A DNA stretch of 64,000 nt from a virus. A program made the translations under genes and the position numbers. The stretch spans positions 1-64,000 of IMG/VR virus record IMGVR_UViG_3300035189_000033, one strand, 5' to 3'. The notes below the pieces were generated by a model, which saw only the letters and a program-made list of their open reading frames with translations, ran no database searches and was not told the origin of the DNA. Below are positions 1 through 7,784 of this stretch, piece after piece. How positions within the stretch are numbered: the first letter of the stretch is position 1; the number at the start of each line of letters is the position of its first letter.

Positions 1-2
1 CG

Positions 3-290
3 CCGAATCTGCGGGCGAGGAATGCACCCGCACCAAAGGTCACCTTGCCGCCGATTCAAAGGACTGAACCGCCCCTCGCGCCCCCTCGGGAGGCACCCCA
101 AGCGCCGGTTGTGATCTTCAAGCCCCGCCCGCCCGCCCGCTGCACGTGGCCCATGTGGGGCGCCAAGACCAAGTTCGACGACGACGGCAACCCGCTGCTT
201 TGCGGCGATCCCGCGACGGAGGGGCCGTACTGCGAGGAGCACCGCAAGGTGGCCTTCGTGCGGGCGCCCAGGGCAAGGGCGATGGCGTGA
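3..290 (+). CDS. gcrA: GcrA-family cell-cycle regulator, 3' part (5' end outside window)
   Basis: The frame is open from the left edge, so the N-terminal helix-turn-helix of GcrA would lie outside the window. What is visible is a Pro-rich linker followed by the family's C-terminal signature: C-x-W-P, a short charged stretch ending in L-L-C-G-D-P, then P-Y-C-E-E-H. In Alphaproteobacteria GcrA binds sigma70 and activates promoters carrying methylated GANTC sites. A phage copy could redirect this regulon or act on phage promoters. The stop codon overlaps the next start as TGATG. A TTG at 45 is the first in-window start-like codon but is probably internal. The family call is fairly firm; the function in the phage is inference. 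Confidence 0.75.
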   Translation, partial: PNLRARNAPAPKVTLPPIQRTEPPLAPPREAPQAPVVIFKPRPPARCTWPMWGAKTKFDDDGNPLLCGDPATEGPYCEEHRKVAFVRAPRARAMA

Positions 291-745
291 TGGTCGCCTA
301 CAGCTTCAACCCCATCTTCGTCCATCCGATCCTCGCCGGCACCAAGCGCCAGACCATCCGCGCCGAACGAAAGCGCCACGCGCGGCCGGGCGAGGCGATG
401 CAACTCTACACCGGCATGCGGACCAAGCAGTGCGCGCTGATCGCCCTGGCAACGTGCGAGCGCGTGCTGCCGATCCGCCTGCGGATCTCGGATGCGCCAT
501 ACGCGGCGGTTGACGGACGCTTGCTCGGGCTGCTGGCTGGCCTCGATGACTTCGCCCGGTCTGATGGCTTTGAGGACTTTCGTGCCATGCGGCGCTTCTG
601 GGACGTGCACCACCCCAAGGTCGAGGTTTTCTCCGGCGTGCTGCTCCTGTGGGGCGAGCTGGTCGTGCGGGGAGCACGCCTCCGGCATGACGCCGCGGCG
701 AGACCCGCGCAAGAGATGCGCACGACTAGCGCGGCCGTGTCATGA
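290..745 (+). CDS. ASCH-domain protein
   Basis: A protein of 151 residues. The N-terminal half reads YSFNPIFVHPILAGTKRQTI followed by a basic patch and a short beta-strand segment with Q-L-Y-T-G-M, which is the ASCH (ASC-1 homology) beta-barrel pattern; the family is thought to bind RNA or modified nucleosides. The ATG at 290 was chosen because it overlaps the preceding TGA and begins exactly at the conserved domain; the open frame continues upstream but is only a shadow there. ASCH proteins are frequent in phage early regions, where their substrate is usually unknown. The end overlaps the next gene as ATGA. Confidence 0.8.
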   Translation: MVAYSFNPIFVHPILAGTKRQTIRAERKRHARPGEAMQLYTGMRTKQCALIALATCERVLPIRLRISDAPYAAVDGRLLGLLAGLDDFARSDGFEDFRAMRRFWDVHHPKVEVFSGVLLLWGELVVRGARLRHDAAARPAQEMRTTSAAVS

Positions 746-960
746 GCGACGCATTCGTGGTCAACCGTCTCCGCGCAAAGCCGGTCGAATACACGGTGAA
801 GATCAGTCATTACGTATCAGGTGGCGAGTGGGTGATGGGCGTGAGCGTGCATGACCTGTCCGCGCCTGACGAAGTGCAGAAGGAGCGTGTCGCCGCCGAT
901 TTGCGTTATGCGGCTGAACTTCTGGAAACCGGCGAATGGAGTGAATCCAATGCCGGGTGA
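742..960 (+). CDS. hypothetical protein, 72 aa
   Basis: The ATG overlaps the previous stop (ATGA at 742-745), which supports translational coupling. The product is mixed alpha/beta in character, acidic at the C terminus, with no motif I recognise, no signal peptide and no membrane segment. It lies in an unbroken run of small plus-strand genes, so it is probably a real early gene of unknown role. Confidence 0.6.
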   Translation: MSDAFVVNRLRAKPVEYTVKISHYVSGGEWVMGVSVHDLSAPDEVQKERVAADLRYAAELLETGEWSESNAG

Positions 961-1017
961 AATTCCAACCCCCGTGAGACCCTCGCCAGACCCGCGCACG
1001 ACCGACGTGGTGCCGCC

Positions 1018-1296
1018 ATGAGCGCGGCCGGCAATGATGCGGTCGCCATCCGCGCCCTTGCTGTGAGGATGGCGCAAGAACTCGACGTTCATGTGGATCG
1101 GGCAGAGGCGGCAGCCCGCAACCTGATCGAGCGTGGCTTGGTCGCCCCGCCGCAGTCCCGGGCTCAGATGCTTATGCTTCTGGCAGCGAAATACATTCGT
1201 AAATATGCCCCCGACCATGCGGTCCACTATGACGAAGCGGACTGCGAAGGTTCCTGCTTGGCCGACGATCTGGAGATCGAGGCTGAGAATGTCTGA
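1018..1296 (+). CDS. hypothetical helical protein, 92 aa
   Basis: Starts at ATG 1018 after a 57-base gap that contains nothing obvious. The first 70 residues are strongly helical (Ala/Leu/Arg-rich, with the run RALAVRMAQELDVHVDRAEA), the tail is acidic with two cysteines. The pattern resembles small phage accessory proteins but I do not recognise the family. Its last codons overlap the start of the Cys-rich gene at 1289 by 8 bases, which argues that both are translated. Confidence 0.55.
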   Translation: MSAAGNDAVAIRALAVRMAQELDVHVDRAEAAARNLIERGLVAPPQSRAQMLMLLAAKYIRKYAPDHAVHYDEADCEGSCLADDLEIEAENV

Positions 1297-1540
1297 CCGT
1301 CGCTCAGGGACCACCGCCCCGGCCAACTACTGCCCCCGGTGCAGCCTGTGGCACGACGGCGGCCCCTGCGACCACAACCCCGAAGCCTCGTGCCTGAACG
1401 CCTGCGGGCGCCAGCGCGGCTTCCGCTGGTTGGGTGATGACCGCGCCGAGGTCAAGCCGCGCACACGTTGCTGGACCTGCTGGGCGGTCGGCATGGGGCT
1501 GATCCAGGCGCCCGCTCACCAATCACCCGCAGCCACATGA
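1289..1540 (+). CDS. small Cys-rich (zinc-ribbon-like) protein, 83 aa
   Basis: Seven cysteines at residues 15, 18, 27, 35, 39, 61 and 64, including C-P-R-C and C-W-T-C, are enough for two metal sites, so a small zinc-binding protein is likely. ATG 1289 lies just inside the end of the upstream gene. The stop overlaps an ATG at 1537 (ATGA), one of two possible starts of the ParB-like gene. The function could be nucleic-acid or protein binding; nothing in the sequence decides. Confidence 0.6.
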   Translation: MSDRRSGTTAPANYCPRCSLWHDGGPCDHNPEASCLNACGRQRGFRWLGDDRAEVKPRTRCWTCWAVGMGLIQAPAHQSPAAT

Positions 1541-1557
1541 CCGCGAAGGGAAAGCGC

Positions 1558-2667
1558 ATGACGAGAAAAGCTGCCGTCGCCGAGCCAACGTTGGAGCTTC
1601 CAGAAGTCAACCCAATTCCGAATCTGGTCTGGGTGCGGACCGATGACCTCTCGCGCAACCCGGAATCGCAAATCCGCATCGAAAGCGACACCTCGCTGGT
1701 GCTCGAGTACGCCGAGGCGATGCTTGAAGGTGCGGAATTCCCGCCGGTGATCATTTTCCAGGACGCCGACGGCTGGAAGTATCTTGCCGATGGTCATCAT
1801 CGCGTTGACGCCGCCGCCCTCGCCGCCCTGAAAGATCCGCGCCGCAAGGCCGAGGTGCTCGCTGAGATCCGGCCGGGCGGGTTTGTGGACGCGCTGCGCT
1901 ACGCGATGGGTGCCAATACCCGGCACGGCAAGCGCTTGAACGAGGCCGACTATCGGCGCGCCATCGGATTGGCAATCACCCACAGGATGCTGACATCGCA
2001 GCATGCGAAAGATGTCGTGCCCGAAATCGTGGCTTTGGTCGGCTGTAGCGTGCGCACCGCGCAACATCACTCGGCCGATTACCGCCGCGAAATGATCGCC
2101 AAGCGCGACCGGCTGATCTGCGCAATGCACCGCGAGGGGCGCAGTCAGGAGGCGATCGGGGCCGCGTTGGAAGTGTCGCAGCAAACGGTTTCGGCCGTCG
2201 TGGACATGTTTACCAAAAAACGCAGCGCTGCGTTTTCTGGTGAAACCACGCTTCCGGAGGCGCCAAAAGTCGATTGGCCCGAGGCGGATGATCCCGATGA
2301 CGCCGAGGAGGATGAGGCGCCTGCCGACGACGAGGCCGCTCCGACGCTCAAGTTCGACATGTCGCCCTATCTGCCGCTGCTCGAAAAGATGCGCCCCATC
2401 GACGAAGGCGGCGACGACACGGAAAGCGGAGCCGTGGGGCTTCTGGAGGATGTCGAGGCCGAGGAGCCCGATCCTGTGGCGCTCGCCCTGCTGGCGAAGA
2501 TGGCCGCACGCACCACGGCCTTCCTCAAAATCATGGAGCGTCGGACGGAACGGCTGGCCAAGCATCGTTTCTCCGCCAGCGCATGCGGCCCGCTGATCGA
2601 ACAACTCGACCTCGCCCTGGACTTCTTCGATGCGCTGAAGGCCTACCTGGAGGAGACGGCACCATGA
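1558..2667 (+). CDS. ParB-like nuclease-domain protein with HTH
   Basis: 369 residues from ATG 1558, which has a good Shine-Dalgarno sequence (AAGGGA, 6 bases upstream); ATG 1537, overlapping the previous stop, is the alternative. The N-terminal 130 residues carry a ParB/Srx-type fold: VWVRTDDL, then YLADGHHRVDAA (the G-x-H-R box that in ParB binds CTP), then GANTRHGKRL. A helix-turn-helix follows (LICAMHREGRSQEAIGAAL, then a V-S-Q-Q-T-V recognition helix). Next come a very acidic linker rich in D, E and A and a helical C terminus. No ParA lies nearby, so a partition role is doubtful; phage ParB-like proteins often act as DNA-binding regulators or nucleases. Confidence 0.8.
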   Translation: MTRKAAVAEPTLELPEVNPIPNLVWVRTDDLSRNPESQIRIESDTSLVLEYAEAMLEGAEFPPVIIFQDADGWKYLADGHHRVDAAALAALKDPRRKAEVLAEIRPGGFVDALRYAMGANTRHGKRLNEADYRRAIGLAITHRMLTSQHAKDVVPEIVALVGCSVRTAQHHSADYRREMIAKRDRLICAMHREGRSQEAIGAALEVSQQTVSAVVDMFTKKRSAAFSGETTLPEAPKVDWPEADDPDDAEEDEAPADDEAAPTLKFDMSPYLPLLEKMRPIDEGGDDTESGAVGLLEDVEAEEPDPVALALLAKMAARTTAFLKIMERRTERLAKHRFSASACGPLIEQLDLALDFFDALKAYLEETAP

Positions 2668-3113
2668 ACACGGCACTGGAACCGTATCGCCGCGCCATCA
2701 TCCGACCGTTGCTCAGCAGCGAGACGATGCTCACCGCGAAAGACCGCCAGGCGGCGATCACTGCGACTGTCGCGCTTTGGGGCATCGATATCAAAGCCGA
2801 GGAAGACAATCCCGCCAAACTGTATAGCGCCACGATGGCCGCCGGGCTGTTGGTCTTGGATCAGGCGCCGCAATGCCTGAAGCGGATCGAAAAGAACACT
2901 TTAACCCCGCATCAACTCGAACTGCTGAACGAGACCTATGACATCGATGGCATAAGGTTGCGGCTGGGCAACATGACGCCGCGCCAAGCCACCGACATCA
3001 TCCTGGCCAAGCTGGTCGAGCAGCAACACGCGCTCGCAACGCAGATCCGCCAGATCAAACGGTTGCTGAAACGCTGCCTCCACGAAGACCGGCTGATTTC
3101 CGAGCAAATCTAG
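2664..3113 (+). CDS. hypothetical helical protein, 149 aa
   Basis: ATG 2664 overlaps the ParB-like stop (ATGA) and has GGAGGAG 8 bases upstream. The protein is helical, with a C-terminal basic amphipathic segment (TQIRQIKRLLKRCLHEDRL) that could form a coiled coil or bind DNA. Coupling to the ParB-like gene suggests the two products work together. No family is recognised. Confidence 0.6.
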   Translation: MNTALEPYRRAIIRPLLSSETMLTAKDRQAAITATVALWGIDIKAEEDNPAKLYSATMAAGLLVLDQAPQCLKRIEKNTLTPHQLELLNETYDIDGIRLRLGNMTPRQATDIILAKLVEQQHALATQIRQIKRLLKRCLHEDRLISEQI

Positions 3114-3117
3114 GTCG

Positions 3118-4476
3118 ATGAGCACCCGCCTCATCATCGGCGACTGCCGGGACGTGCTGCCAACGCTGGCCGCGGGCTCGGTGCAGTGCGTGGTGACCTC
3201 GCCGCCGTATTTCGGCCTGCGCGACTATGGCACGGGCGAATGGGCCGGCGGCGATCCGGCCTGCGATCACACCGACCGGGCTTATGGCAAGGGGCGCGGC
3301 GACGGTAAGTGGTTCGATGGTGGCAAGCCGCGCGAACTTGCCGAAGGACGCCCGTCGCTGGGCAGGAGTTGTCCGCGCTGTGGTGCGCAGCGTATCGACA
3401 GCCAGATCGGGCTGGAAGCGACGCCGGCGGAATACGTGGCGGAGATTGTTGCGGTGTTCCGGGAGGTTTGGCGGGTGCTGCGCGACGACGGCACGTGCTG
3501 GCTGAACCTGGGGGATAGCTACTCGAACGACACGAAATGGGGCGGGAGTACGAGCGGCAAGCATGTGACCGCCATGCACGGCGACACCGGCATCGGGCGA
3601 ACCAAGAAGACCACGGGCATGAAGCCGAAAGACCTGATGGGGATGCCCTGGCGCGTCGCCTTGGCGCTGCAAGCCGACGGCTGGTATCTGCGCCGCGACA
3701 TCATCTGGGCCAAGCCCAACCCGATGCCGGAATCAGTCACCGACCGCCCGACCACCGCGCATGAATACGTGTTCCTGCTGACCAAACGGGCGAAGTATTT
3801 CTACGACGCCGAGGCGGTGCGGGAAGATGCTGCGCCCGAAACTGCGACAAGATATGCGGCGGGATACAAAGTATTCGGGAGGGGTCAGTTCGAGGCAAGC
3901 CCCACTGATAAACGCGAGGCAAAGTCTATCCCAGCCGAAAAGTTGGCTCATATTGCCGGCCGCAACCTGCGCTCCGTCTGGACGATTACCACCGCGCCGT
4001 TCGCCGAGGCGCATTTCGCCACCTTCCCGCCGAAGCTCGCCGAGACCTGCATCCTGGCCGGTACGTCCGAACGCGGCGCCTGCCCGCAATGCGGCGCGGC
4101 CTGGGCGCGCGTGACAGAACGGACGACAGTTACCCCGGTCGATTACGAGGGCAAATACCTCGCTGCGGATAAGCAATCGTCAGGCCGTCGTGCCACGGCC
4201 AATGTCCGCGCAAGGCGCATGGCCGGTCAGGGGCACCACGACAATCCGTTCCCGACACCAAAGACCATCGGCTGGCGCCAGACCTGCCACTGCCCGCCCG
4301 CAGATCCCGTCCCCTGCGTCGTGCTCGACCCCTTCTCAGGCGCCGGCACCGTCGGGCTGGTCGCCGATCGCCTGCAACGCAACGCCATCCAGATCGAACT
4401 GAACGCCGACTACGCCGCCATGACCGAACAGCGCATCGTCCGCGACGCCGGCCTGTTCGCCGAGGTGGCGTCATGA
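3118..4476 (+). CDS. DNA methyltransferase, beta class (N4-C or N6-A)
   Basis: 452 residues. Motif IV, TSPPYFGLRDYG, sits at residues 27-38, and the S-adenosylmethionine-binding motif I, DPFSGAGTVGLVADRLQRNA, begins near residue 404. That order (catalytic motif first, FxGxG near the end) defines the beta class. The TSPPY form occurs in N4-cytosine and some N6-adenine enzymes. A middle region holds C-P-R-C near residue 86 and C-P-Q-C near 322, probable zinc ribbons. No restriction partner is visible, so it is likely an orphan enzyme for self-protection or regulation. It is not CcrM-like (that has DPPY). The end is a 26-base segment that recurs almost unchanged at the end of the next gene. Confidence 0.9.
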   Translation: MSTRLIIGDCRDVLPTLAAGSVQCVVTSPPYFGLRDYGTGEWAGGDPACDHTDRAYGKGRGDGKWFDGGKPRELAEGRPSLGRSCPRCGAQRIDSQIGLEATPAEYVAEIVAVFREVWRVLRDDGTCWLNLGDSYSNDTKWGGSTSGKHVTAMHGDTGIGRTKKTTGMKPKDLMGMPWRVALALQADGWYLRRDIIWAKPNPMPESVTDRPTTAHEYVFLLTKRAKYFYDAEAVREDAAPETATRYAAGYKVFGRGQFEASPTDKREAKSIPAEKLAHIAGRNLRSVWTITTAPFAEAHFATFPPKLAETCILAGTSERGACPQCGAAWARVTERTTVTPVDYEGKYLAADKQSSGRRATANVRARRMAGQGHHDNPFPTPKTIGWRQTCHCPPADPVPCVVLDPFSGAGTVGLVADRLQRNAIQIELNADYAAMTEQRIVRDAGLFAEVAS

Positions 4477-4478
4477 CC
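4453..4478 (+). repeat. repeated gene junction, copy 1
   Basis: 26 bases spanning the methyltransferase stop and the radical SAM start. It matches 5355-5380 at all but two adjacent positions (CC here, AT there). Both copies encode a C-terminal L-F-x-E-V-A-S followed by an overlapping ATGA, with GAGGTGG as ribosome binding site 4 bases before the ATG. Confidence 0.75.
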
Positions 4479-5378
4479 GGCTATTCCCTCGGCTCGTGGC
4501 CGGACGGGCTCGCCGAATGGACCGAGGGCGACACCGCCTTTCTGTCGATCGCGTTCACCTGGAAGCTCGATGATGCCTGGAGCAAGGCCGTCTACTACAA
4601 GGCGCTTGGCTATCGCGTCCGCGCCGGCGGGCCCGGCATCTTCACCCGCAGACATTACCTCGCGGATGTGGCGGAACTCGGCGGCGAGATCCCCGACGCC
4701 ATCGGCCGGCACAACCCCATGGCGACGATCGCCAGCCGCGGCTGCCCGGTGGGCTGCTGGTTCTGCATCGTGCCGAAGATGGAAGGGCGCGGATTCACGT
4801 TGCTGCCCGACTTCCCGGTGCGCCCGGTGCTCTGCGACAACAACCTGTCGGCGCTGCCGGCCGACTATCAGGATCACATCGTCGCCCGCTACCACGCCGC
4901 TGGCGTGCCGCTGCTCGATGCCAACTCGGGCTATGAGCCACGCACCTTCGATGCCGAGGTGCTGGCTCGCTGGGCGCCGATCAATCGCGGCCCCTGGCGC
5001 TTCGCCTATGACGACGCCGCCGACGGCCAACACGTCGCCCGCGTGATGCAGATGCTCGACCGGGCGGACGTCCCGGCCCGCCGCCGCCAGGTCTATGTGC
5101 TGATCGGCAATGAGCCGTTCGAGGCGTGCATGCACCGCATCCGCCAAGTCATCGGCTGGGGCGGCGAACCGTATGTGCAGCCGTACATGAAGCTGAACGC
5201 GCTGGTGCAACGCCCGCATGTCCGCTTCGACTGGACCGAGGCGCGCCTGAAAGCCGTGCAGCGGTGGGTCAACGGTCGGTTCTGGCGATACACTGATTTC
5301 AACGGATACAACTCGTCCGCTAAATCCGCGCCGACCGAACACATCACGGCTGATCTGTTCGATGAGGTGGCGTCATGA
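4473..5378 (+). CDS. radical SAM superfamily protein
   Basis: 301 residues, start ATG 4473 overlapping the methyltransferase stop. The motif RGCPVGCWFCIVPKMEG gives Cys91, Cys95 and Cys98 in the CX3CX2C spacing that binds the [4Fe-4S] cluster of radical SAM enzymes. Later segments (LLDANSGYEP, RFAYDDAADG, VYVLIGNEP) fit the strands of the TIM-barrel core. The substrate cannot be read from the sequence. Immediate linkage to a DNA methyltransferase makes a nucleic-acid modification role attractive but unproven. No SPASM or B12 domain is seen. Confidence 0.85.
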   Translation: MTGYSLGSWPDGLAEWTEGDTAFLSIAFTWKLDDAWSKAVYYKALGYRVRAGGPGIFTRRHYLADVAELGGEIPDAIGRHNPMATIASRGCPVGCWFCIVPKMEGRGFTLLPDFPVRPVLCDNNLSALPADYQDHIVARYHAAGVPLLDANSGYEPRTFDAEVLARWAPINRGPWRFAYDDAADGQHVARVMQMLDRADVPARRRQVYVLIGNEPFEACMHRIRQVIGWGGEPYVQPYMKLNALVQRPHVRFDWTEARLKAVQRWVNGRFWRYTDFNGYNSSAKSAPTEHITADLFDEVAS

Positions 5379-5380
5379 CC
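5355..5380 (+). repeat. repeated gene junction, copy 2
   Basis: Second copy of the segment at 4453-4478, at the junction of the radical SAM gene and the HTH gene. The pair suggests that one of the two cassettes arose or moved by recombination at the junction, or that this junction is kept because it sets coupled translation. Confidence 0.75.
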
Positions 5381-5695
5381 CGCTGGACCCCCGAACTCAT
5401 CGCGCAGATCCGCGCCCTCGCCGCACTCGGCTATTCGGCCAAGCAGGTGTCCTTCATCACCCGCACCAACCTCGGCACGCTCAACCACCAATGTCAGGAC
5501 AACGCCATCAGTTTCCAGCGCCTGCCGGCCAGCCGGAGGCCGAAGATCACACCCGACCAGATGCAGTCCGTCGATCCTGTGCTGACGTCGGAGGAGCGGC
5601 TGAGACGCCTCGCCCGCGCCGACCTCGACCACGAGATCGCCCTGGCCCGCGCCGAGGCCGCCACCGCGCCGCTGTTCCGCGGGGGCTTGCAATGA
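5375..5695 (+). CDS. small HTH protein resembling the GcrA N-terminal domain
   Basis: 106 residues, ATG overlapping the preceding stop. The first 45 residues form a probable helix-turn-helix: a W-T-P-E start and a G-Y-S-A-K-Q turn, the same layout as the DNA-binding domain of GcrA (W-T-x-E, G-x-S-A-x-Q). The C-terminal half is charged and helical. It lacks the Cys-rich C-terminal signature of GcrA. It may be a stand-alone DNA-binding regulator; similarity to GcrA is by eye only and could be a generic resolvase-type HTH. Confidence 0.65.
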   Translation: MTRWTPELIAQIRALAALGYSAKQVSFITRTNLGTLNHQCQDNAISFQRLPASRRPKITPDQMQSVDPVLTSEERLRRLARADLDHEIALARAEAATAPLFRGGLQ

Positions 5696-6819
5696 AAACC
5701 AAGCCCTCGGCCTGGATGCCGCTCTATGTCGGCGATTACCTGCGCGACACCGCGCACCTCTCGACCAGCGAGCACGGCGCGTATTTCCTGATGCTCATGC
5801 ACGCCTGGACGCACGGCGGCGAGCTGCCCGGCGACGGGCCGCGTCTGTGCATCATTACCAAGATGAGTGCGAAGGACTGGCGTCATTCGGGTGACATCCT
5901 GATGGCGTTTTTCCAGCGCCACGGCGCCATGCTGCGCCACAAGCGTCTCGATCTCGAACTCGCCAACGCCACGACGCTCACCGAGAGACGGCGAACGGCG
6001 GGGCGGCTGTCAGCAGAGGCTCGCGGCCGTCACCGGCAGAACGGAGAGACCCCACCATCACCCGAAAATAAGGAGGAAAAAATGAATATCTCTAGGAAGC
6101 AAAGCGACCGGGCCGAAAACATCCCTAACGTTAAATTGTGCGAACGATCAGCAAACGGCCAGCAAACCGTCAGCAAAACACGCGAAAAACGTGAACAAAA
6201 CGCCAGACCTTCACCTTCACCTTCACCAAGAAAGAAAGAAAAGAGGGCGGGACTTCGTCCCGTGGTCACCCTGGCGGGCGACCGACACGGAACCGACCCG
6301 CCTGCGAATCGATCGCGTTCGGGTGGCAATCGCGACGAAACCGAAGCCGTCGCCGGACTCGTGCTGCGTCCGCCGGACGCACCGGCGGCCCGCGCCGGCC
6401 CCGGACCGACCGCGATCCTCGAATGGGCGGTCGGCGTCTGGAACCGCGTCTGCGGCGGGCGGCTGAGCCCGGTGGTCAAGATCACCAATGCCCGCCGGGA
6501 TGCGTTCCTGCGACGCTGGCGCGACGATTTCGCCGAGGACGCGCAAGCCTGGGAACGGTTCTGCGAGCGCGTTGCGGCCTCGCCGTTCCTCACCGACGCC
6601 GAGGGCAAAAACCGCGCAAGATGGCGGGCAAACTTCGATTTCGTGCTGGAGCCGCGCAACCTCGTGCGCATCGAGGAAGGCCTCTGGGACCGCGCCGCAG
6701 ACCCGGAAAAAGCCGATCCGTGGGCGATCTTCGACGGAACGCCGGGCGAACCCGAACCCGATTACGACCTGGAGATGACCCGCGATGAGCATGGCGCTTT
6801 CCGCCCCCGCACGCACTGA
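5692..6819 (+). CDS. DUF1376 (YdaU-type) replication-associated protein
   Basis: 375 residues, ATG 5692 overlapping the previous stop. The N terminus (WMPLYVGDYLRDTAHLSTSE, then H-G-A-Y-F-L-M-L-M-H-A-W) is the DUF1376 signature, usually found next to phage replication or helicase-loader genes. Residues about 110-220 are a low-complexity, Lys/Arg/Ser/Pro-rich linker whose DNA is clearly richer in A than its neighbours. The C-terminal 150 residues (WAVGVWNRVCGG, WRANFDFVLEP) look like the partner-binding domain of phage primosome proteins. A role in replication initiation is inferred. Confidence 0.8.
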   Translation: MKTKPSAWMPLYVGDYLRDTAHLSTSEHGAYFLMLMHAWTHGGELPGDGPRLCIITKMSAKDWRHSGDILMAFFQRHGAMLRHKRLDLELANATTLTERRRTAGRLSAEARGRHRQNGETPPSPENKEEKMNISRKQSDRAENIPNVKLCERSANGQQTVSKTREKREQNARPSPSPSPRKKEKRAGLRPVVTLAGDRHGTDPPANRSRSGGNRDETEAVAGLVLRPPDAPAARAGPGPTAILEWAVGVWNRVCGGRLSPVVKITNARRDAFLRRWRDDFAEDAQAWERFCERVAASPFLTDAEGKNRARWRANFDFVLEPRNLVRIEEGLWDRAADPEKADPWAIFDGTPGEPEPDYDLEMTRDEHGAFRPRTH

Positions 6820-7537
6820 GACCCTTCCCGCGCTCGCCTCAGTGCCGTCCCTGTCGGGATCGCTGGCCTACTACGTCGGCGGCGACACCGTCATCGACGG
6901 CGATCTGCATCCCGTCCAAGGCAGCCCAGGCCCGGGCGATGTTGCCGAGGCGCGCCGCGTGCTGCCCCAGGTGCAGCACCTGTGCCGCCCGCCCAGCATC
7001 GCCCTGATCGCCGCATGGTGCCGCAAAATCTCGCCCCACCTGCCGCGCGCGCCGCTCGACGAGCAGGCCGTGCTGGTCGCCGTGCAGGGCTTCGCTGTGG
7101 CCTGCTGCGACCTGCCCTATGCGGTGTGGACGGGCGAGAGTGCAACCGAGGCGCTGCGCACGTACAAATGGTGGCCAACACCCGCCGAGGTGCTCGCGCT
7201 GCTGCGACCTTACGGCGCCCGCTACACCCGGCTGCGGGACCGGCTGACGGCGATTATCGCGGCGGCCGATCGCGCCACCGCACCGCCGCGCAAGCCGCAA
7301 GACCCCACGCCGGAGGCGGTCGAGCATGTCGCTGCGGTGGTGTCAGCGTTCGTCGCAGAGCGGGGTTTCAACGACCCGGCGCACGCGGACGGCCGCAAGC
7401 CGCCCCGGGCCAGGACGCTGGCGCCTGGGCATCTGCTTGCGGTTTACGAGGCTTGGGCGGCCAGCGGCCAACCCGGAGCGGACGCTGCGGCGCAGCGGGC
7501 GGCGCTGATCCGGTCGGAAATGATATGGGCGAAATGA
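6785..7537 (+). CDS. hypothetical protein, probable replication partner, 250 aa
   Basis: Overlaps the end of the DUF1376 gene by 35 bases. The N-terminal 70 residues are Pro/Gly-rich; the middle (WCRKISPHLPRAPLDEQAV, TYKWWPTPAEVLALLRPYG) is helical and resembles phage proteins placed after replication-initiator genes. No Walker motif or zinc site is seen, so it is not a helicase. It ends the early plus-strand operon just before the AT-rich convergent junction. Confidence 0.65.
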   Translation: MSMALSAPARTETLPALASVPSLSGSLAYYVGGDTVIDGDLHPVQGSPGPGDVAEARRVLPQVQHLCRPPSIALIAAWCRKISPHLPRAPLDEQAVLVAVQGFAVACCDLPYAVWTGESATEALRTYKWWPTPAEVLALLRPYGARYTRLRDRLTAIIAAADRATAPPRKPQDPTPEAVEHVAAVVSAFVAERGFNDPAHADGRKPPRARTLAPGHLLAVYEAWAASGQPGADAAAQRAALIRSEMIWAK

Positions 7538-7784
7538 AAAAAACAGGGCATTTTTTTGCGAAACGATTTCATTCGTTGCGATTAGTTTGGGGGTGTTTTC
7601 CAAACCATCGTTGCGATTAAAAACGGCCGGTCGTTGCGCGAAGGTTTTCCTACTTCCGCACCTGTCGTTTCGTCTCGGTCCCCGCCCGCAGGTCGATTGG
7701 ATCGCGTTCTGCCTCGCTCATCAGTGGATGAACAGCTTCACGGCGATGGCCACCTGGAACGCCAGCACCACGTCGTTTCTCGCT
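7538..7784. other. convergent intergenic region
   Basis: Lies between the plus-strand early operon and the minus-strand small-gene cassette. The left part is unusually AT-rich for this genome (A and T runs at 7538-7560). It holds a hairpin-capable segment (GTTTGG at 7585-7590, CCAAAC at 7599-7604) and direct repeats. On the minus strand, ATG 7721 opens a 23-codon frame ending at 7650 (MSEAERDPIDLRAGTETKRQ...), preceded by a 17-codon hydrophobic frame; either could be a further tiny gene of the cassette, but support is weak. A bidirectional terminator is possible. Confidence 0.4.
7573..7619 (+). repeat. 12-bp direct repeat (TCGTTGCGATTA), two copies
   Basis: Perfect copies at 7573-7584 and 7608-7619, 35 bases apart, with a truncated third copy (TCGTTGCG) at 7631-7638. 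The GTTTGG/CCAAAC inverted repeat lies between the two full copies. A protein-binding or terminator-associated site is possible. Confidence 0.6.

Noticed and set aside
1558-2667. Plasmid-type partition system
   Set aside because: No ParA ATPase gene or parS-like repeats are near; a ParB-like domain alone does not make a partition locus.
3118-4476. CcrM-type methyltransferase
   Set aside because: CcrM carries D-P-P-Y; this enzyme has T-S-P-P-Y and extra zinc-ribbon pairs, so its specificity cannot be assumed to be GANTC.
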